Assembly (NCBI GenBank): GCA_905213905.1
Contig: CAJMKD010000007.1
Span: 29,641-93,640 of the forward strand
Source: an uncultured Sutterella sp.
GTDB lineage: Bacteria; Pseudomonadota; Gammaproteobacteria; Burkholderiales; Burkholderiaceae_F
Direction of reading: 5' to 3'
DNA length: 64,000 bases
Shown: positions 33,983 through 42,989 of the stretch, piece by piece
Numbering within the stretch: the first letter of the stretch is position 1
How the letters are laid out: each line of letters opens with the position of its first letter
Notes under the pieces: generated by a model
The model's database searches: none
The model's input: the letters and a program-made list of their open reading frames with translations, nothing else
What the model was told of the DNA's origin: nothing
Position numbers and translations under genes: made by a program

Positions 33983-34753
33983 ATGGCTACATCCAAGAAA
34001 ATTGCGGCGCTTGCCGCCGTCCTCTCCCTTTGCACCTCCTTCGGCGCCGCTGCGCTTGAAACGCTACGCGTCGGGAGCCTCACTGTTTATCCGCCCTTTG
34101 AATACCTTGACTCCTCAACGGGTCGGTACGAAGGCTTCGACATGGATCTGATCCGCGAAGTCGGCAAGCGTGAAGGCTTTCAGATCGAAATCGTTTCCAT
34201 GTCGCTCGACGGCCTCATCCCCGCGCTCATGAGCGGCAACATTGATGCGGCTGTCTCTGCGCTCACGATCACGCCTGAGCGCGCCGCGCGCGTCGACTTC
34301 ACGAAGCCCTATCTCAATGCCGGGCTCACCGTGATGACGACGAAGGACAACGCCTCTGCCATTCAGAGCCTGAAGGATCTCGAGGGGAAGACGCTCTGCG
34401 CGGAAATCGGCTCCTCGGGCGCGCTCGTCATGAAGCGCATTCCGGGCACGACGATCCGCACATTCAATTCCGCTGCCGACGCCTTTCTGGAACTCAACAA
34501 AGGCGGCTGCTACGCAATGCTCAACGACGGCCCCGTCAACCGCTACTTCCTCAAGCAGCGTGCCGCCAAGAGCATGAATCTCACGGCGCTCGACTTCATC
34601 GTCTCGGACGATTTCTACGGGTTTGCGGTTCAAAAGGGCAACAAGGCGCTTCTTGAGCGGCTCGACCGTTCGCTTGAGGCGATCAAGGCCGACGGCACCT
34701 TCGATCAGATCTACGAAAAGTGGTTCGGCAAAACCGAGACCGCTCAGAAATAA
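33983..34753 (+). CDS. amino-acid-type ABC transporter substrate-binding protein
   Basis: The 256-residue periplasmic protein has a Sec signal peptide (MATSKKIAALAAVLSLCTSFGAAA) followed by the SBP family 3 fold. LRVGSLTVYPPFEYLD, GFDMDLIREVGKREGF, GNIDAAVSALTITPERAARVDFTKPYL and a late YEKWFG end are all typical of polar amino acid-binding proteins. The ligand-contact Arg in ITPERAARVDF is present. GAGG lies upstream of ATG 33983. No permease or ATPase gene lies beside it, so it either serves a transporter encoded elsewhere or acts as a sensor. Confidence 0.88.
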   Translation: MATSKKIAALAAVLSLCTSFGAAALETLRVGSLTVYPPFEYLDSSTGRYEGFDMDLIREVGKREGFQIEIVSMSLDGLIPALMSGNIDAAVSALTITPERAARVDFTKPYLNAGLTVMTTKDNASAIQSLKDLEGKTLCAEIGSSGALVMKRIPGTTIRTFNSAADAFLELNKGGCYAMLNDGPVNRYFLKQRAAKSMNLTALDFIVSDDFYGFAVQKGNKALLERLDRSLEAIKADGTFDQIYEKWFGKTETAQK

Positions 34754-35001
34754 GTCCCGGCACGGAGCGCAGCTCGCTCTTCGGATGAAGGCGCTGCGCT
34801 CGCGCTTGGCGAGGCTTCTCAAACGCCTTTACAGGCATTGGCCGGCCGCTTGCCGCACGGCTGAAGGCGCCGCGACCTCGAAGCACGGCGCTTTCTCATT
34901 TGGAGGAAAGGGGCGTTCCGAGGTAAGATCCTCGCTCTTCATGCATTAAGAATCACGCGCGGCGGCTTTGCGAGGCCGCCCGGAACGCCGTAACGACCCA
35001 A

Positions 35002-35661
35002 ATGACCGATTCCTTCAACGTAGAGAACATGCCGACCCAACCGCAGGCGAGCGCCCGCACGCCTCTCATTCGCGTGCCACGTCAGCGCCGCGTCCACCGC
35101 GATCGACGCACGGACATTCTGCAGACGCTTGCCGTGCTCCTCGAGGATCCGCACTGCGACCGCATCACCACGTCGCTCATCGCCAAGCGGCTCGATCTCT
35201 CGGAAGCGGCGCTCTACCGGAGCTTTTCATCCAAGGGCGCGATGTTCGACGGCCTGATTGAGTTCATCGAATCGACGCTTCTGAATCTCTTCGCTGAAAT
35301 CCGCGCCAACGAGACGCTCTCGCACGTGACGAAGATTCAGGTGATGACGAACGTGATGCTCGACTTTGCTGACAAGAACCGCGGGCTCACGCGCATCATG
35401 ACCGGGCAGGTGCTCATGAAGGAGGATCCGAAGCTCACCGAGCGCATGACGCACGTGATCGAGAGCCTTGAGACAGGGCTGAGGCAGGCATTCCGTGAAG
35501 CCGTGCTCGCGGGCGAGCTTCCCGCCGACTTTAATTCGAATGCCCGTGCCAACCTCATCATGAATTGGGTTACGGGCCGCTGGCTGCGCTTTGTCCTCAC
35601 GGGCTTTCGCACGCGTCCGAACGGCGTGACCGCGGTGACGCTCGAGCCTTTCTTCTCCTGA
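35002..35661 (+). CDS. slmA: TetR-type nucleoid occlusion factor, SlmA-like
   Basis: The 219-residue DNA-binding protein aligns along its length with E. coli SlmA: RRTDILQTLAVLLE, RITTSLIAKRLDLSEAALYRSFSSKGAMFDGLIEFIESTLLNLF, and DFADKNRGLTRIMTGQVLMKED. SlmA binds specific chromosomal sites and blocks FtsZ assembly over the nucleoid. About 30 extra N-terminal residues precede the usual start; ATG 35029 is an alternative. No good Shine-Dalgarno sequence precedes ATG 35002. The assignment is by sequence pattern only. Confidence 0.8.
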   Translation: MTDSFNVENMPTQPQASARTPLIRVPRQRRVHRDRRTDILQTLAVLLEDPHCDRITTSLIAKRLDLSEAALYRSFSSKGAMFDGLIEFIESTLLNLFAEIRANETLSHVTKIQVMTNVMLDFADKNRGLTRIMTGQVLMKEDPKLTERMTHVIESLETGLRQAFREAVLAGELPADFNSNARANLIMNWVTGRWLRFVLTGFRTRPNGVTAVTLEPFFS

Positions 35662-35799
35662 AAAGCGAGCAGCCCGAAAGCCGGTCTCCGGCATCTGCTT
35701 TTCTGCTGCGGCAGCATGAAGGTTCGCGACAAGCGCTTGAGGACGCTTCAGCGTGCGACGAAGCCGCATGACTCTCGACTTTCGTCTTTTTTCGCATAG

Positions 35800-35819
35800 G
35801 AAGCCTCAGCCGAGGCTTC
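35800..35819 (+). terminator. hairpin behind slmA
   Basis: GAAGCCTC pairs with GAGGCTTC. No T-run follows, so the bidirectional terminator at 35901 probably completes termination. Confidence 0.35.
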
Positions 35820-35900
35820 GCTCGGACGAGAAGCCAAAGTGCGCGGGCGGAAGCATCTCACCTCGCGGGCGCGCTTTTCTTCGGTTTGGCGCTCCAGAAA

Positions 35901-35938
35901 AAAAAGCCGCGCTGCCCATCGGGCCGGCGCGGCTTTTT
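35901..35938. terminator. bidirectional terminator between slmA and ppsR
   Basis: AAAAAGCCGCGC pairs with GCGCGGCTTTTT, giving a T-run on each strand. It serves the convergent slmA and ppsR. Confidence 0.88.
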
Positions 35939-35955
35939 GCCAGTGTTCTCTTTTC

Positions 35956-36798
35956 TCAGGCCTTTCGCTTGTCGAGGCCGAGCTCGCTCATGATGGTGGC
36001 GGAGATTTCTTCAATGGACTTCGTCGTCGAATTGAGCCAGCGAATGCCCTCGCGGCGCATCAGGCTTTCGGCGTCGGCGATTTCCTTCTCGCAGTTCGCA
36101 AGGCTCGCATAGCGGCTGCCCGGGCGGCGCTCGTTGCGGATTTCCGAGAGGCGCTCCGGCGAAATCGACAGGCCGAAGAGCTTGCTGCGCAGCGGGATCA
36201 ATGCGTCGGGGAGGGCGCCGCGCTCGAAGTCTTCCGGGATGAGCGGATAGTTTGCAACCTTGATGCCGAACTGCATCGCAAGAAAGAGCGAGGTGGGCGT
36301 TTTGCCGGAGCGGGATACGCCGACGAGGATGACGTCAGCTTCGTCGAGCCCGCGATTCGTCTGGCCGTCGTCGTGCGTGAGCGTGTAGTCGATGGCAGCA
36401 ATGCGGCGATTGTATTTTTCGTCGTCGCGGATCTTGTGCGTCTGGCCGATCGAATGCGCGCTCTTCATGCCGAATTCGGTTTCGAGCGGACCGACAAACT
36501 TGCGGAAGAGGTCGATGATGTGGCCGGAGACGAGTTCGTTGAAGCTGCGCATGATGTCGGGCTCGACGAACGTCGTGAAGATGATCGGGCGCGTGCCTTC
36601 TTCCTTTTCCACCGCATTGATGCGGCGCGCGGTGTCGATCGCCTTTTCAACGGTGTTGACGAAAGGGATGCGCGTCTGGTGATAACGCAGGTCGGGGAAC
36701 TGCGTCATGATGGAGTGCGCAAGGGTTTCGGCGGTAATGGCGGTGCCGTCGCTCACAATGAAAATCTGACGCGTCTTGGCTGTCGTCGGTTCGGTCAT
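35956..36798 (-). CDS. ppsR: PEP synthase regulatory kinase/pyrophosphorylase
   Basis: The 280-residue bifunctional DUF299 enzyme phosphorylates PEP synthase on an active-site Thr using ADP and reverses this with phosphate. The N-terminus IFIVSDGTAITAETLAHSIMTQFP and the P-loop-like GVSRSGKTPTSLFLAMQFGIKVANYPLIPEDF are the family signatures. It is divergent from ppsA, its target, 339 bases away, a conserved arrangement. Confidence 0.95.
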   Translation of the reverse strand: MTEPTTAKTRQIFIVSDGTAITAETLAHSIMTQFPDLRYHQTRIPFVNTVEKAIDTARRINAVEKEEGTRPIIFTTFVEPDIMRSFNELVSGHIIDLFRKFVGPLETEFGMKSAHSIGQTHKIRDDEKYNRRIAAIDYTLTHDDGQTNRGLDEADVILVGVSRSGKTPTSLFLAMQFGIKVANYPLIPEDFERGALPDALIPLRSKLFGLSISPERLSEIRNERRPGSRYASLANCEKEIADAESLMRREGIRWLNSTTKSIEEISATIMSELGLDKRKA

Positions 36799-37137
36799 GT
36801 AAAGCCTCGGAAAGTATGTCGGGCCTTGGAAATGCTCAGGCTAAGAAATGAGAACGGAACGGCATGATAAATGAAGCGGCGCCGATCGGTCGAGCGTTCG
36901 CGCCGGTGCGTGAGCGTTTCGGCGCTTTTGGAGCACTTCCGAGCGCAAAAGTGCCGCGCTTGGGCGCCCGGAGAAGCCCTTCATTGCAGCCGTCTTTGGC
37001 GCCGCCATTTGCGGCCGCGCAACTTCTTAGGCGCTTGAGCGGGCAAACTCGCTCTCTGCCGAGCGCGCCGTCGGGTTACAATGCCGACGGTTTTCGTATG
37101 TCCCGGGGCGTTTCCCCGGAGTCTATTGAGGAAGAAA
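36799..37137. promoter_or_regulatory. divergent ppsR/ppsA control region with leader hairpin
   Basis: This 339-base region must hold both promoters; none stands out. A G/C hairpin, CCGGGG-CGTTT-CCCCGG, lies at 37102-37119, 18 bases before the ppsA start, and may affect ppsA translation. Confidence 0.35.
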
Positions 37138-39504
37138 ATGGTACAGGGTCGTTACGTCTTTCCTTTCAGCCAGCTTCGCATGACCGACGTTGACCGCGTC
37201 GGCGGCAAGAATGCGTCGCTCGGCGAACTCCTGAGCCAGCTTACGGCCGCCGGCATTCGGGTCCCCGACGGGTTCGCCACCACCGCTGAGGCTTTCCGCC
37301 TCTTCATTCGCGAAGGCGGGCTCGAAGAGCGCATTCACGAACGTCTCGCGAATCTCGACGTCGAAGACGTGAAGGCCCTCGCGGCGGCGGGCGCAGAAAT
37401 CCGCGGCTGGATCGAAGCTGCGCCGTTCCCCGCCGAACTCGAGCGCGAAATCCGCGAATTCTATGACTGGCTCAAGGACGGCCAGGCCGAGATCTCCGTT
37501 GCTGTCCGTTCGTCGGCCACGGCCGAAGACCTTCCCGACGCTTCGTTCGCCGGCCAGCAGGAAACGGTGCTCAACGTCGTCGGCATCGACGCCGTGCTTG
37601 CCCGCATGAAGGAAGTCTTTGCGTCGCTCTACAACGACCGCGCCATTTCCTATCGCGTTCACAAGGGCTTCACGCACAGCGAAGTCGCGCTTTCCGCCGG
37701 CGTGCAGCGCATGTGCCGCTCCGACAAGGGCGCCGCCGGCGTGATGTTCACGCTCGACACGGAATCGGGCTTTGATCAGGTCGTCTTCATCACGGCTTCC
37801 TACGGCCTCGGCGAAACGGTCGTCCAGGGCGCCGTCAATCCCGACGAGTTCTACGTCTTCAAGCCCACGCTCGAAGCCGGCAAGTTCCCGATCATCCGCA
37901 AGACGCTCGGCTCGAAGCTCATCAAGATGGAGTTTGAATCCGACCGTTCGACGGGCCGCACCGTCCGCACGGTTGATGTTCCTGCCGAAGATCGCCGCCA
38001 GTTCGCCATCACCGACGACGATGTGATCGAGCTCGCCAAGTTTGCCCGCATCATTGAAAAGCACTACGGTCGTCCGATGGACATCGAATGGGGCAAGGAC
38101 GGCGTTGACGGCAAGATCTACATTCTGCAGGCGCGTCCGGAAACCGTGAAGTCGCAGCAGAAGTCCGCCGACGTCCAGCTTCGCTACTCGCTCAAGAGCA
38201 AGGGCCGCCTTCTCGTTCAGGGCCGCGCCATCGGCCAGAAGATCGGCCAGGGCACGGTGCGCATTGTTCAGAGCGCTGCTGAAATGGACCGCGTCCAGCC
38301 CGGCGACGTGCTCGTGACCGACATGACCGACCCCAACTGGGAGCCGGTGATGAAGCGTGCTTCGGCCATCGTCACGAACCGCGGCGGCCGCACCTGCCAC
38401 GCCGCCATCATCGCGCGCGAACTCGGCATTCCGGCTGTTGTGGGCTGCGGCGATGCGACCGAACGCCTCGTTGAAAACGATCAGGTGACGGTCTCCTGCG
38501 CCGAAGGCGACACGGGCAACATCTACGAAGGGCTCCTCGAAGTCGAATGCGAAGAAGTCCAGCGCGGCGCGCTGCCTGAAATTCCCGTCAAGATCATGAT
38601 GAACGTCGGGAATCCGCAGCTTGCCTTTGAATTCCAGTCGATTCCGAACAAGGGCGTGGGCCTCGCCCGCCTCGAGTTCGTGATCAACAACATCGGCATC
38701 CACCCGAAGGTCATCCTCGAGTACCCGAACGTGCCGGGCGAGCTGCGCGACGCCGTTGAGCGCCTCTCGGCGGGCTATCCGTCCCCGAAGGAATTCTACG
38801 AGCGCAAGATCGCCGAAGGCGTTGCGACGATCGCTGCCGCCTTCTACCCGAAGAAGGTCATTGTGCGCCTCTCGGACTTCAAGTCCAACGAGTACCGCAA
38901 GCTCATCGGCGGCGTCAACTACGAGCCGGTTGAAGAAAATCCGATGCTCGGCTTCCGCGGCGCTTCGCGCTACATCTCCAACCAGTTCGCGGAATGCTTC
39001 GCGATGGAATGCCGCGCAATGAAGTTCGTTCGCGACGAAATGGGCCTCACGAACGTCGAACTCATGATCCCGTTCGTGCGCACGGTGGATGAAGCCCGCC
39101 GCGTGACGGAAATCATGGAAACGCACGGTCTCAAGCGCGGCGTCAACGGCCTGCGCCTCAACATGATGTGCGAAATCCCGAGCAACGCCGTTCTCGCCGA
39201 CCAGTTCCTCGACTACTTCGACGGCTTCTCGATCGGTTCGAACGACATGACGCAGCTCGCGCTCGGCCTCGACCGCGACTCCGGCCTCGTGGCGGCCGCG
39301 TTCGACGAACGCAACGACGCTGTGAAGGCGCTTCTCGCGATGGCGATCAAGGCCTGCCGCGCCCGCGGCAAGTACGTCGGCATCTGCGGCCAGGGCCCGT
39401 CCGACCACGCCGACTTCGCCGCCTGGCTGATGGAGCAGGGGATCGAATCGATCTCGCTTAATCCGGACACGGTGGTCGACACCTGGCGCCGCCTCGCGAA
39501 GTAA
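37138..39504 (+). CDS. ppsA: phosphoenolpyruvate synthase
   Basis: The 788-residue enzyme turns pyruvate, ATP and water into PEP, AMP and phosphate, the entry to gluconeogenesis. Order of domains: ATP-binding ([40 protein letters not shown]), the phosphohistidine domain near residue 420 ([26 protein letters not shown], with the catalytic His and regulated Thr adjacent), and the C-terminal TIM barrel ([35 protein letters not shown]). GAGGA precedes ATG 37138; the frame is open for 19 more codons upstream. Presence with PpsR fits an organism that makes sugars from amino acids or organic acids. Confidence 0.97.
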   Translation: MVQGRYVFPFSQLRMTDVDRVGGKNASLGELLSQLTAAGIRVPDGFATTAEAFRLFIREGGLEERIHERLANLDVEDVKALAAAGAEIRGWIEAAPFPAELEREIREFYDWLKDGQAEISVAVRSSATAEDLPDASFAGQQETVLNVVGIDAVLARMKEVFASLYNDRAISYRVHKGFTHSEVALSAGVQRMCRSDKGAAGVMFTLDTESGFDQVVFITASYGLGETVVQGAVNPDEFYVFKPTLEAGKFPIIRKTLGSKLIKMEFESDRSTGRTVRTVDVPAEDRRQFAITDDDVIELAKFARIIEKHYGRPMDIEWGKDGVDGKIYILQARPETVKSQQKSADVQLRYSLKSKGRLLVQGRAIGQKIGQGTVRIVQSAAEMDRVQPGDVLVTDMTDPNWEPVMKRASAIVTNRGGRTCHAAIIARELGIPAVVGCGDATERLVENDQVTVSCAEGDTGNIYEGLLEVECEEVQRGALPEIPVKIMMNVGNPQLAFEFQSIPNKGVGLARLEFVINNIGIHPKVILEYPNVPGELRDAVERLSAGYPSPKEFYERKIAEGVATIAAAFYPKKVIVRLSDFKSNEYRKLIGGVNYEPVEENPMLGFRGASRYISNQFAECFAMECRAMKFVRDEMGLTNVELMIPFVRTVDEARRVTEIMETHGLKRGVNGLRLNMMCEIPSNAVLADQFLDYFDGFSIGSNDMTQLALGLDRDSGLVAAAFDERNDAVKALLAMAIKACRARGKYVGICGQGPSDHADFAAWLMEQGIESISLNPDTVVDTWRRLAK

Positions 39505-39518
39505 TTTCGCTTTGTCCC

Positions 39519-39606
39519 GCGCCGGCGGTTGCCGCCGGCGCTGAAGCGAGGCTTTGAGCCCAAACGCAAAGGACGACTCTCCATCTCGGAGGGCCGTCCT
39601 TTTTTG
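39519..39606. terminator. terminators behind ppsA
   Basis: A perfect GCGCCGGCGG/CCGCCGGCGC hairpin (39519-39541) is followed by AGGACGACTCTCC/GGAGGGCCGTCCT (39570-39600) with six T. The second also has A residues on its left and can serve the minus-strand gene at 39697. Confidence 0.85.
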
Positions 39607-39696
39607 CTGACTGGTACGAAAGCGCGGTTGCGCGCTTAGGTTCTCGCGCGGCAGAGCGCCGCGGATCGCCTTCTCCAAGGCGGAATCAAGCGCCTA

Positions 39697-40185
39697 TCAT
39701 CGCGTGCCGCCTGGCATGCCGGGGCCGCCCGGACCGCCCATGCCGCCCACCGGATGCTGCGGCGTCACTGGGCGGTTGAGCTTGCCGCCCGCCTGCGGGG
39801 GACGGCTGCCCGGCTGCGGCGCCGGCCCCGGCGTCACCGGCTGCGGAGGCCGCGGCTGAGGCTGCGGCCCAGGCTGGGGCATCGGCTTCGGCGCTGGCTG
39901 CGGTCTTGGCTGCGGCGCGGGCTTCGGGGGCGCAGGACGCGCGCGGCTCGAGAGCAACGCACGGTACTCCGCCATCGAATAGCGCTTGCCGCTATGCCAC
40001 CAGTAATGACCGTCCCAACGGCCTTCCTGCCAGTGCTCGCGGATGTAGTTGCGGGTGACGGCATCGGTAATGCCGATCAGGATGTCGTTGAGGAGCTCCG
40101 ACGTCCCTGCCAGGGCAGGCGCCGCCGAAAAGCCGCAGAGCGCAAACGCTGCTGCGCCCATGATCGCAGTTCGCCTCGTCAACAT
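39697..40185 (-). CDS. exported Pro-rich protein with twin-arginine-like signal
   Basis: The 162-residue protein opens MLTRRTAIMGAAAFALCGFSAAPALA, with two Arg, a hydrophobic stretch and an AxA cleavage site. This fits a Tat or Sec signal. A short folded part (about residues 27-80) includes YIREHWQEGRWDGHYWWHSGKRYSMAEYRALL. The last 80 residues are Pro/Gln/Gly-rich, with PAPPKPAPQPRPQP-type repeats and a GGPGGPGMPGGTR end. It is probably periplasmic or envelope-associated, with the Pro-rich tail as a spacer or cell-wall binding arm. EF-P would be needed to translate the Pro runs. Function unknown. Confidence 0.75.
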   Translation of the reverse strand: MLTRRTAIMGAAAFALCGFSAAPALAGTSELLNDILIGITDAVTRNYIREHWQEGRWDGHYWWHSGKRYSMAEYRALLSSRARPAPPKPAPQPRPQPAPKPMPQPGPQPQPRPPQPVTPGPAPQPGSRPPQAGGKLNRPVTPQHPVGGMGGPGGPGMPGGTR

Positions 40186-40566
40186 TATGGAAACCTCCTT
40201 GCGCTCTCAAAGAAAGCCGCATTATTGTTCTGAACGTTTGTTCAATCGATGGAAAAAGTATACGGTTCCGGCTTTGAACCGATTGCAAAGTAGCGTTAAG
40301 CGCTGAGCGAAACTTGCAACGAAAAATTTTCTTGACCTTTCTTTGACTGCGCCGCGACGACTTCCAAATGCTTGATCGCTCGTTTTCGCCGGTGTCTTCC
40401 TGAGAACCGAGAAGAGGCTTTCTGTTTTGAAAAGAGCGCTTTTGTTTATGAGTGCCCGATAAGGAATGAAGAGATCTGGCGGTGCGGGCGCCAACAGCTC
40501 GTTACGAAAAACGAAATGGCGCTAGCGTATCAGTCCATTGTGCGGAATGAGGCGGATTTCTAGACT
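40186..40566. other. region upstream of the truncated sulfotransferase
   Basis: No convincing gene is seen. TGAACGTTTGTTCA (40231-40244) is a 14-base inverted repeat with a GTTT centre, lying about 45-60 bases upstream of the minus-strand Pro-rich protein gene. It may be the binding site of a dimeric repressor. No signal-peptide coding for the sulfotransferase is found here. Confidence 0.4.
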
Positions 40567-42087
40567 TTGACCCATTCTTTGAAAGGCAAAGCATGCCAAA
40601 GGAAAAAAAGCCAGTTTAAGGAAACCTATACGATCCGCACGGCCCCGGTGTACATGGAAATGAACGGCTCGGTAAACACGAAGCACGCCTTCCTCGACGT
40701 TGACGTCAAGCACGTCGACAAGAAATACGCCGATCGCCTTTATCTCGTCAACAACCTCGTGCCGAAGCCCCCAAAGGCGAGCCGCGCCGTTTGGAACAAC
40801 TCGACGGGCGGTGCGCTCGAGTGGAGATACGGACCGCAGAACGGCATCGTTGACACGAAGGGCGAAGTCCGCTGGTACCTGCTGCCCAATCTCGACATGT
40901 ACGATCCGGAGTCCATCTATAAGTCCGGCATTATGATGGGCTTCCAGCAGGGCGACGACGGCCTGCTCACCTGGGGCTACGGCCAGCGCTACGTGAAGTA
41001 CGACCTGATGGGCCGCGAAGTTTTCAATCGCCGGCTTCCTGCCAATTATTCCGACTTCTCGCATGCGCTCGACCGCGCGCAGAACGGACACTACTTCATC
41101 CGTGCGGCGAGCGCCGAGCTGCGCCGCGCCGACAACAAGCGCGTGCACACGGTGCGCGACGTGATCGCAGAGGTGGATGAAAACGGCCGCGCCGTCGATG
41201 AATTCCGTCTTTTCGACATTCTCGATCCGTACCGCGACGACGTCATCAAGAGGCTCGACCAGGGCGCCGTCTGCCTCAACATCGATGCCTCTCAGGCCGG
41301 CAAGACGCTTTCAGCTGAAGACCTTGCCAAGCAGGAAGCGTCCGACACCTTCGGCGACATCGCCGGCGTTGGTCCGGGCCGCAACTGGGCGCACGTCAAC
41401 TCGGTCGACTACGACCCGAATGACGACTCTATCGTGATCTCGTCGCGGCATCAGTCCTCGGTGATCAAGATCGGCCGCGACAAGGCCGTCAAGTGGATTC
41501 TCGGCACGCCCACCGGCTGGAAGGACAAGTACAAGGACAAGGTTCTCAGGCCGGTCGACAAGAACGGCAAACCGCTCAAGTGCGCAGACAACCAGTGCGA
41601 AGGCGGCTTCGATTGGACCTGGACGCCGCACACGGGCTGGATCATTGATTCGAAGACCAACAAGGACGTGCTCTATCTTACGGACTTTGACAACGGCGAC
41701 GGCCGTGCGCTCGAGCAGCCGCCGCTGCCCGACATGAAGTACAGCCGCGCCGTGGTCTACAAGATCGACCAGAAGAAGATGACGGTCGAACAGATCTGGG
41801 AATACGGCAAGGAACGCGGCAATGACTGGTTCAGTCCCGTGACTTCGCTCACGAAGTACATGGACGACAAGGATTCCATCATGGTCTATTCGGCCACCGC
41901 CGGCATGGGCGCCGCGCCTTCGAAGGATCCGTCGGGGCGCGTGAAAGCCGCTTCCGCGCACCCGTACATCATGGAATTCGACTGGGGCAAAACGACGCCT
42001 GCCGTCGAAATGCGCATCAATGACTCGATGGGTTATCAGGCGATGCCGATCTCGGTTGATCGCGCTTTCAACTACAAGCTGAAGTAA
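40567..42087 (+). pseudogene. aryl-sulfate sulfotransferase lacking its N-terminus
   Basis: About 490 residues align without gaps of note to residues about 120-612 of the full-length enzyme at 52263-54101, well over half identical by eye. The catalytic-region blocks are kept: ISSRHQSSVIKIGRDKAVKWIL, CX4C and FDWTWTPHTGW. The signal peptide and the N-terminal beta domain are missing. Homology seems to run back to an in-frame TAG at 40561-40563 (TLTHSLKGKA against TYTRLFQGKA). A well-spaced GAAAGG plus ATG at 40593 is out of frame by one base at an A7 tract (40603-40609). Without export the enzyme would lack its oxidised disulfide. It is best called a truncated pseudogene, though the remaining frame is intact. 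Confidence 0.7.
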
Positions 42088-42154
42088 CCGCAGGCCCGCT
42101 CTCTCGCTTCGCGGCCGCCTCTGCCGGCCGCGAAGGCGAGCGGCCGACCTAAGG

Positions 42155-42190
42155 AGCCTTTCCTGGAGCTGTTCCGGAAAGGCTTTTTTT
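42155..42190 (+). terminator. terminator behind the truncated sulfotransferase
   Basis: AGCCTTTCC pairs with GGAAAGGCT, followed by seven T. The remainder of 42088-42462 is GC-rich with no gene seen. Confidence 0.88.
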
Positions 42191-42462
42191 GAGTTGCTCT
42201 CGACTGCGTTGCGCGAGCTCAAGGACGCCGCTTCCCTTGGGCTTCGCGGCTTTGCGCGGACGGCTCTGCTAGACTCAAATCAAGGAATGGGTTCGGCACT
42301 GCCGAACGCATTCCGGCGCAAAAAGGAGACGCGCTTCTTAGGCGCGCAGCCCCTTGGCGCCATTGCCGGCTTAATCGACGCAGGACGGCGGCATCGGGCG
42401 AAAAGAGCGGCCATCAGGCGGCCGGCGGCGCGCCCTTCCGCGCTTCAGGGACGTTCGGAAAA

Positions 42463-42891
42463 ATGATTTCGGGTACGATTCTTTGGTTTGTAGCCGCGCT
42501 TATCGTTGCAGGCGCCGAGATGTTTCTCGGCACGATTTATCTCATTGCTGTTGCGCTCGGCGCCGCAGCGGGCGGTGCTGCGTCCTTCTTCGGCGCTTCG
42601 CTCGAGGCGCAGATCGCGCTCTGCGCGCTTGTCATCGTGGCAGCGGCCTTCTTGATCCGACGGCTTCGCGCTGCGCGCGCGGGCGAAGCGGATCGCGCCG
42701 GCGAGCTGCAGCGGCTCGATGAAGGCAATCTGGTTCGCGTTGAATCCGTGGGCTCCGACGGCCTCGCAGTCGTGCAGTACCGCGGTGCGCCCTGGATTGC
42801 CAGGCCAGGGAAGGAAGCGATCCGGCCCGGCCTTTGGACGATCGAGCGCGTCGACGGCGTGCAGCTTGTGCTCGGGCATTTTGTGCGCTGA
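42463..42891 (+). CDS. NfeD-like membrane protein
   Basis: This 142-residue protein has three to four N-terminal membrane helices (ILWFVAALIVAGAEMFLGTIYLIAVALGAAAGGAASF...) followed by a small OB-fold (GNLVRVESVGSDGLAVVQYRGAPWIARPG). That is the short NfeD (YbbK-partner) architecture. NfeD proteins accompany SPFH proteins and support membrane microdomain organisation. The SPFH gene follows 98 bases later. Confidence 0.88.
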   Translation: MISGTILWFVAALIVAGAEMFLGTIYLIAVALGAAAGGAASFFGASLEAQIALCALVIVAAAFLIRRLRAARAGEADRAGELQRLDEGNLVRVESVGSDGLAVVQYRGAPWIARPGKEAIRPGLWTIERVDGVQLVLGHFVR

Positions 42892-42989
42892 TTCACGTCT
42901 GCTTCTGAGGACGCAACAGCAGTCAGCTTCTATTTTTTCCAAGGCGCGCGCAGCCGCATGCGCCGTTCAATTCTTCGGAGAAATACATC

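Noticed and set aside
37123..39678. Very long open frame (about 850 codons) on the minus strand opposite ppsA, and similar ones opposite uvrC, ccmF, ccmI, the DUF3100 gene and the sulfotransferase
   Set aside because: The peptides are low in sense (runs of Arg/His/Glu/Val), match no family and exactly mirror strongly GC-biased genes. They are shadows of codon bias.
40231..40244. Call of the palindrome as a LexA box
   Set aside because: GAAC-N4-GTTC is the Gram-positive type; beta-proteobacterial LexA boxes usually follow CTGT-N8-ACAG. It was kept only as an unassigned palindrome.
40593..40619. Programmed -1 frameshift at the A7 site before the sulfotransferase frame
   Set aside because: The sulfotransferase frame is +1 relative to the ATG frame, so a -1 slip on A-AAA-AAG would not reach it.
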